Positions 59,001-64,000 of a stretch of 64,000 nt of DNA are shown piece by piece. Numbering within the stretch: the stretch's first letter is position 1; each line of letters starts with the position of its first letter. The stretch is from the NCBI RefSeq assembly GCF_001540865.1, contig NC_033623.1, forward strand, positions 16,616,896 through 16,680,895, written 5' to 3'. The DNA comes from Ananas comosus (Eukaryota; Streptophyta; Magnoliopsida; Poales; Bromeliaceae). Below the pieces are notes generated by a model. It ran no database searches. It worked only from the letters and a program-made list of their open reading frames with translations, and was not told the DNA's origin. A program made the translations under genes and the position numbers.

Positions 59001-59513
59001 AAACACCAGCCTAGATCCTGCTTTTCTTCTGGTCTTCAAGCATGCAAAAAAGACTTCAGACCTCTCAGAATACTTTTAACTCTTTCCTTCGATGATGCTC
59101 TGATGCCCTATGTACCTTCCCTTTCTGTTCCACTCTTCTTTCTTTCTTCTTCTTTCTTACTCCTTTTTTCAACCTTTTGCCGCTCTCTTGGAGGCCCAAG
59201 CTGCCTCCAACTTGTATGTTCAGTTCATTTGACCTAATGAATGAAGCAGGTAGTTTGCTACCTATTTTCTCAAAAAAAACTCTTTCCTTCGATGCTTAAA
59301 GTCCCCCCCCCCTTCTTTTTTTATTTTCCTTTTTTTCCCGTGCAGACAATTGGAAAGGCTGTTTTTTATTTTCCTTTTTTTCCCGTGCAGACAATTGGAA
59401 AGGCTGTAGGAGACTGGTTTTACGGTCGCAGTGCCTTTCAGAAGATCGACTGCCCTTACCCATGTGACTCCACTTGCCATAACCGCATATTTGAGGACTA
59501 CTCGGCCGCATAG
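56054..59513 (+). CDS. Pectin acetylesterase, copy B of a tandem pair
   Basis: Paralog of the gene at 48522. Exons: 56054-56174, 56380-56462, 56600-56729, 57120-57199, 57345-57431, 57519-57643, 57804-57864, 57996-58049, 58134-58211, 58485-58590, 58804-58949, 59391-59513, giving 397 residues. Exons 2 and 4-11 have exactly the same lengths as in copy A, so the pair is a tandem duplication. The signal sequence is [16 protein letters not shown]. Catalytic regions: [26 protein letters not shown]. The last exon has two identical acceptors 45 bp apart (exon starts 59346 or 59391). Both keep frame, and the upstream one would add 15 residues (412 total), [15 protein letters not shown] being the repeated unit. 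The shorter form matches the family. Intron 11 carries a truncated LINE. Confidence 0.92.
59095..59278 (+). mobile_element. Severely 5'-truncated LINE with perfect 16-bp target duplication
   Basis: A 184-bp insert ending in poly-A, flanked by ACTCTTTCCTTCGATG at 59079-59094 and 59279-59294 (the first base overlaps the A tail). The 3' part (GGAGGCCCAAGCTGCCTCC, AATGAATGAAGCAGGTAG, TTTGCTACC, TTTTCTC, poly-A) matches the LINE tail at 45520-45620 read in reverse. It sits in the last intron of pectin acetylesterase B. Confidence 0.88.
59317..59406. repeat. 45-bp tandem duplication spanning a splice acceptor
   Basis: Two perfect adjacent 45-bp copies (59317-59361, 59362-59406) contain the pyrimidine tract, CCCGTGCAG and the first 16 bases of the last exon of pectin acetylesterase B. 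Confidence 0.95.
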
Positions 59514-60015
59514 CAATTACAGTACCCTTGCCTCTTATTCTCATTCATTATATTGTATCTGTTCGAATAATTTATGCTCAAAATTGAGCAATTGCTAAAG
59601 AATAATCTCTTCAAGAATAACAAAATGTATAAGAATTTGACTTCACGGGTACTTTCAATCAAAGTTCTTTTATTTGTCCGGCAGATCTGCATGAGATTAA
59701 ATTCTTTATTTCTGGGGTGTTAAGGACACCATTTGATATCTAAAGAGAAACTTTGGTGAAATAAAGCGATGATATTCAGATTAAGCTAATCTTTATAGAA
59801 AATATCATATTCACAATATTTACTACCACCACCACCCCCCGTAGAAGTATATATCTAGTACATGAGGAAGAATTTAGATGATTTTCCCTGACAAAACCTT
59901 AGGCACCACTATGCCTGCGTACGTAGCTACCTCAAATGGATCGCTACCGGTCTAACAAGTCAATCAGCTGAGCCCAAACAATAAAATAAAAGATTGTTAA
60001 GATTCAGATTTGGTA
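59514..60015. other. Intergenic region between pectin acetylesterase B and U2 snRNA
   Basis: The 3' UTR of copy B, then AT-rich sequence with a CCACCACCACC run near 59826. No gene recognised. Confidence 0.5.
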
Positions 60016-60219
60016 GGGGTGCGGCGCCAGGCCCATGCAGCAGTGCGACGCATGGGCGACGCGCGAGGGCCCCGGCAGCAAGCTACCGTGGGTTGAGCCC
60101 TCCGCCACATAATAAAAATTAATTTAATATCGAGGTGGGCGCATGGCCCACGTATCAGATATTAAACTGAAAAGAACAGATACTACACTTGATCTTAGCC
60201 AAAAGGCCGAAAAAGGTAT
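60016..60219 (-). ncRNA. U2: U2 spliceosomal snRNA
   Basis: Read on the minus strand from 60219: ATACCTTTTTCGGCCTTTTG, then GGCTAAGATCAAGTGTAGTA, which contains the branch-point-pairing GTAGTA, then TATCTGTTCTTTTCAG and TTTAATATCTGATACGTGGG. After this come the GGGCC stem-loop, the TTAAATTAATTTTTA Sm-site region, and the 3' stem-loops ending GGCCTGGCGCCGCACCCC. The 5' two-thirds is near-canonical. It differs from the common U2 at a few positions (TTTTTCGG for TTTCTCGG, CTTTTCAG for CTTATCAG), and the sequence after the Sm site is unusual. The exact 3' end is uncertain. A plant USE lies upstream at 60286-60296. Probably a functional or recently active copy. Confidence 0.9.
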
Positions 60220-60285
60220 GCTTTGCTGCATGGGCCTCGGTCCGCCCTTAATTCCCACCGCCCGATGATAGCGGTTCACCGCTTT

Positions 60286-60296
60286 CGATGTGGGAC
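60286..60296 (-). promoter_or_regulatory. Upstream sequence element (USE) of the U2 snRNA gene
   Basis: GTCCCACATCG on the minus strand is a perfect match to the plant snRNA USE (RTCCCACATCG). It lies about 67-77 bp upstream of the U2 start. A weak TATA-like GAATTAA is at 60249-60255 (about -30 to -36). This USE-to-TATA distance suits Pol II snRNA promoters better than the shorter Pol III spacing. Confidence 0.85.
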
Positions 60297-60616
60297 TTTT
60301 CCTTTCTCTGCTGTTGCCTGTTGCCTGTTGGCATAGACGGGAACTAAAAGAAGACGAGAAGAAGGGAGGCGGTGAGAAGATGAGACCCGAGCTCAAACTG
60401 CGTCGATCCGACATCCTCCTCTTCGAACGGGTCCGTTTGCCCCTGTGCTGGTTCTTCTATGAGTATGACTGCCTCCGGTCTCCAGTCTCCACCGCCTTGC
60501 TAGGGTTTTACTTGCAATTTCCCAACCGCACCCAAAACCCAAACTAGTGACCTAAAGTAGTCCTCCACCATTTCATTTCTCTTCGATCGCTCCTTCTCCT
60601 TCTCCTTCTCTCCGAG

Positions 60617-63600
60617 ATGGCGGCGTCGGGCATGACCGGGCAGGGCTCGAGCTTGAAGAGGCGGGAGTCGACGGCGGCGACGAGGGAGGGGGATCAGCTC
60701 ATTATCACCCCGCTGGGGGCCGGCAGTGAAGTGGGCCGCTCCTGCGTCTACATGTCCTACAAGGGGAAGATCGTCTTGGTGGGTTGGGTTGGGTTGGGTT
60801 GGGTTGGGTTGTGTTGCATTCTCGTTTGAGGGAGGTTTACGAACTAACTGAGTATTTCTTTCGGATTCTGATTCTGGTTTACAGTTCGATTGTGGGATAC
60901 ATCCGGCGTACTCCGGCATGGCCGCCCTGCCTTACTTCGATGAGATTGATCCTTCAACCATAGATGTGCTTCTCGTTACTCAGTATGCCTTGCTTTCTCT
61001 TTGCTCTGTCTTTCATTTCATCCCATAAGTACCCAAACTATATGTACACATTATTATTTTTCTTATTCTTTAAAAATTTCCTCTTATGCTTTTATCGCCT
61101 CTTATTTTCGGGATATCCTCGTGAAATCAAATGTAAACAGACTCTAATATGATAGCCATGTAATTGATTTGCAGCTTTCACCTTGATCATGCTGCGTCAT
61201 TGCCATACTTCTTAGAGAAGGTATGCTTCGTTTTCTCTCACGTTGATCTAACTATCATACTTCTTGAACCTTGTAATCCTAATAGACAATCTGATTCTCA
61301 GACCACTTTCAAAGGGAGAGTTTTTATGACTCATGCAACAAAGGCCATTTACAAGCTGCTTCTGTCGGATTATGTCAAAGTGAGCAAAGTTTCTGTTGAG
61401 GATATGCTATATGATGAGCAAGACATTCTCCGCTCAATGGATAAGATAGAGGTACGTTAGTTGCCGTTAGTTGGTTTTGAGGTAGTTTATGCTGATCCTA
61501 TGCAATGCATAGATTCTGGAGGGTGATTTGATTGTTAAGTTTGAAGGGCGTGAATATGCCATCAACATGTTATTTGAGTGACATTTAGGACAAATTCTTT
61601 CGGGTTGGTTGTAAATTTATTGGATAGATGTAGGCATAGCAGAAAATTTGTGCATAAGATACTCCGCATCTCTGGTTTTTCGACTGTGAAATGAAAATGG
61701 CTTCATGATAATTTTTAATCTACCTTGCGTGCTAAAAACATAATTATCACATGAGTATCCTTGGCTTTTATCAGAATGTACAAATTTATATGAGTGAGGA
61801 AAGTTTTCAGTGCACCAGTTTATCATGCGGCTTCTACAATGAGCCATTAAAAATTGTTAGTACATAAGACAAAGCTCGTCAACCATATGTTTTCTTTTTA
61901 CACTCATTGCTTTTCGAAATAACTAAGTACCTGTATTCTTTCCTCCATTCATCCAATCAGGGGGGAACTTTTGTAATATGACTGCCAAGTGGTTTCAGCA
62001 TTACACGACGTCTTCTCAGTACTGTGTACTGCTCCCACTTTGATAAAAATATTGGTCTGTGAGTTTTCTTTTGATTTGATATAACAGCTGCAGATAGGTG
62101 ATCTTCTGTGGTACTGGTCTGATATGACTGGAGGGAGTTCGTAGGGGGGTTTATAGGGTCAGTGATAAAATAGAAGAGTTTTGAGTCGACAAAATGTTAG
62201 ATGCCCAGTCTCTTGTGTTTTAATTCTCATTTCCTTTCTCGGAATAGATTAAATTAGTCATTTCTACTCTTATGTGAGCATTAGTTTTTCCGCAGTTTGT
62301 GTTGGACATCCAAGTGGTCTGCTGTCTGCAAGGCCTGCCCTGAAATATGTATAAGTTATTTGGAAGGTTTAGACAACTTACTATTATTGACAGAAATCGC
62401 ACATGTGAAAATATAAAGTTTTCCTTCATGAGTGTAAGTATCCTGTTGCAGTGTCTTAGTATATAAAAAATGCGCGTAGCATAATAAATTCATGAGAAGA
62501 TGCCTTACAATCTTGATTTGCTTTGGTGGTGAGGATGTACTCTCTGGTGAGAAATATGTGGTAAGGTGTGTCAGGGAAAAAAAAAAAAGAAGAGGGACTT
62601 CTTTTTGACTTCTCATGTCTTCGTCCTCTTGCTGGTGCTTAACAAGCTTTGTGAAAGGTGAACTAAACAAGGTGAATATACTGATGTCTCTCTCTGCAGG
62701 TGATCGATTTCCACCAGACGCTAGAGGTGAACGGGATCCGTTTCTGGTGCTACACTGCAGGCCATGTCCTTGGCGCCGCAATGTTCATGGTCGACATCGC
62801 TGGAGTGCGGGTCCTATACACGGGCGACTACTCCCGTGAGGAGGATCGTCACCTTCTCGCTGCCGAGATCCCCCAGTTCTCCCCTGACATCTGTATCATC
62901 GAGTCCACGTACGGCGTTCAGCTCCACCAGCCACGTCTGGCCCGTGAGAAACGCTTCACCGAAATCATTCACTCCACCGTCTCCCAGGGCGGCCGTGTCC
63001 TCATCCCTGCTTTCGCCCTCGGGAGAGCCCAAGAGCTTCTTCTCATTCTTGATGAATACTGGTCCAATCACCCCGATCTCCATAACATTCCAATATATTA
63101 TGCCTCCCCTCTTGCCAAGAGGTGTATGGCTGTCTACCAGACCTACATAAATTCCATGAATGAGAGGATAAGGAACCAGTTTGCAAAGTCCAACCCTTTC
63201 GATTTCAAGCACATATCTCCATTGAAGAGCATAGAGAATTTCAATGATGTGGGCCCATCAGTGGTGATGGCCAGCCCAGGTAGCCTACAGAGCGGGCTTT
63301 CCCGGCAGCTATTTGATAAATGGTGCTCAGATAAGAAAAATGCCTGTGTCCTTCCGGGGTATGTCATGGAAGGGACGCTCGCGAAGACCATCATTAATGA
63401 ACCGAAGGAAGTCACCCTCATGAATGGGCTCACTGCCCCTCTCAACATGCAGGTCTACTACATCTCCTTCTCCGCCCATGCAGATTTCGCTCAGACAAGC
63501 GCCTTCTTGAATGAGCTAATGCCGCCCAACATTATTCTTGTACATGGAGAAGCTAATGAGATGGCACGGCTCAAGCAGAACCTTATAACTCAGTTCACTG

Positions 63601-64000
63601 GTACAAATACAAAGATCATATCCCCCAAGAACTGCCAATCTGTGGAGATGTACTTTAGTTCTGAGAAGATGGCTAAAACTATTGGACGGCTGGCCGAGAA
63701 GGTACCGGATGTTGGGGAGACTGTAAGCGGCTTACTTGTCAAGAAGGGCTTCACGTATCAGATTATGGCGCCGGAGGACCTCCATGTATTCTCACAGCTA
63801 TCGACAGCTAATATTACCCAAAGGATCTCTGTCCCTTATTCGGGCTCGTTCGAAGTCATAAAGTATAGGCTAAAGCAAATTTACGAGAGTGTTGAATCCC
63901 CATCGCAAGAGGCTGATGCCCCTACTTTGGTTGTGCACGAAAGGGTCACTATAAAGCAAGAGTCGGAGAATTACGTGACGATGCAGTGGTCCTCCGATCC
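60617..64000 (+). CDS. CPSF73-I: CPSF73-I, 3'-end-processing endonuclease (3' end outside window)
   Basis: Metallo-beta-lactamase/beta-CASP endonuclease that cuts pre-mRNA at the poly(A) site in the nuclear CPSF complex. Exons: 60617-60778, 60885-60982, 61175-61220, 61302-61451, 62700-64000 (open at the window end). All junctions are in frame. Motifs: [23 protein letters not shown], the zinc site HFHLDH (across an intron), [31 protein letters not shown], and beta-CASP motifs [25 protein letters not shown] and SFSAHADF, then VHGE. The N-terminal catalytic region is complete and the C-terminal region continues beyond base 64000. It is CPSF73-I rather than the shorter CPSF73-II by the N-terminal RRE...[12 protein letters not shown] segment. 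Intron 1 starts with a (GGGTT)6 run. Confidence 0.95.
60781..60810 (+). repeat. (GGGTT)6 at the 5' splice site of CPSF73-I intron 1
   Basis: Six GGGTT units begin three bases into intron 1 (donor TTG/GTGGGTT). The transcript strand is G-rich with at least four GGG tracts and could form an RNA quadruplex at the donor. Confidence 0.9.

Noticed and set aside
60781..60810. Interstitial telomere repeat
   Set aside because: The unit is GGGTT, not the plant TTTAGGG, and only 30 bp long.

Overview
This window is plant nuclear DNA. The genes are split by GT..AG introns with AT-rich intergenic DNA, the products include plastid sugar-phosphate, maltose and folate/biopterin-type carriers, an organelle PPR splicing factor and a SAUR, and a U2 snRNA carries the plant upstream sequence element. 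Very GC-rich coding in some genes (XPT, the aspartic protease, SAUR) beside ordinary composition in others suggests a monocot, possibly a non-grass commelinid such as pineapple. That species guess is inference. Nothing looks bacterial, viral or organellar.

Layout. 391-8638 (-): RecQ helicase of the RECQL2 type, 17 exons reconstructed, 3' end outside the window. 10491-10802 (-): a SAUR with a long leader and an upstream ORF. 11964-14794 (+): OTP51-type PPR/LAGLIDADG protein. 15877-17517 (-): trihelix factor. 19580-20938 (-): intronless CDR1-like aspartic protease. 23452-26766 (-): plastid maltose exporter MEX1, 9 exons. 28086-29354 (+): intronless xylulose-5-phosphate/phosphate translocator XPT, head-to-head with MEX1. 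34163-36671 (+): BT1-family (folate-biopterin transporter-like) carrier. 37880-43858 (-): CCR4-homolog-4-type nuclease, 10 exons. 48522-52135 and 56054-59513 (+): tandemly duplicated pectin acetylesterases with nearly identical exon structure. 60016-60219 (-): U2 snRNA. 60617-64000 (+): CPSF73-I, cut by the window end.

The spaces between genes, and several introns, hold mobile DNA. There are a Tourist/PIF-like MITE with TTA target duplication, a Mutator-like MITE with a 9-bp duplication, and a dispersed MITE family with TIRs beginning AGAGTTCGGCT. There are also a foldback element built from short repeats, three copies of a tRNA-derived SINE (two with clear target duplications), and two 5'-truncated LINE copies, one nested in a MITE and one in a pectin acetylesterase intron with a perfect 16-bp duplication.

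Genes that may work together: MEX1 and XPT both move carbon across the plastid inner envelope and share a 1.3-kb bidirectional intergenic region. The U2 snRNA and CPSF73-I are divergent with 397 bp between transcription start and start codon. CPSF73-I is the endonuclease of mRNA 3'-end formation and, in plants, of snRNA 3' processing. No wholly new multi-gene system is evident. The best leads are the SINE/LINE shared 3' tail, the 45-bp duplication that doubles a splice acceptor in the second pectin acetylesterase, and the U2/CPSF73-I arrangement. Exon boundaries were set by reading GT/AG sites and keeping the reading frame, without transcript data.
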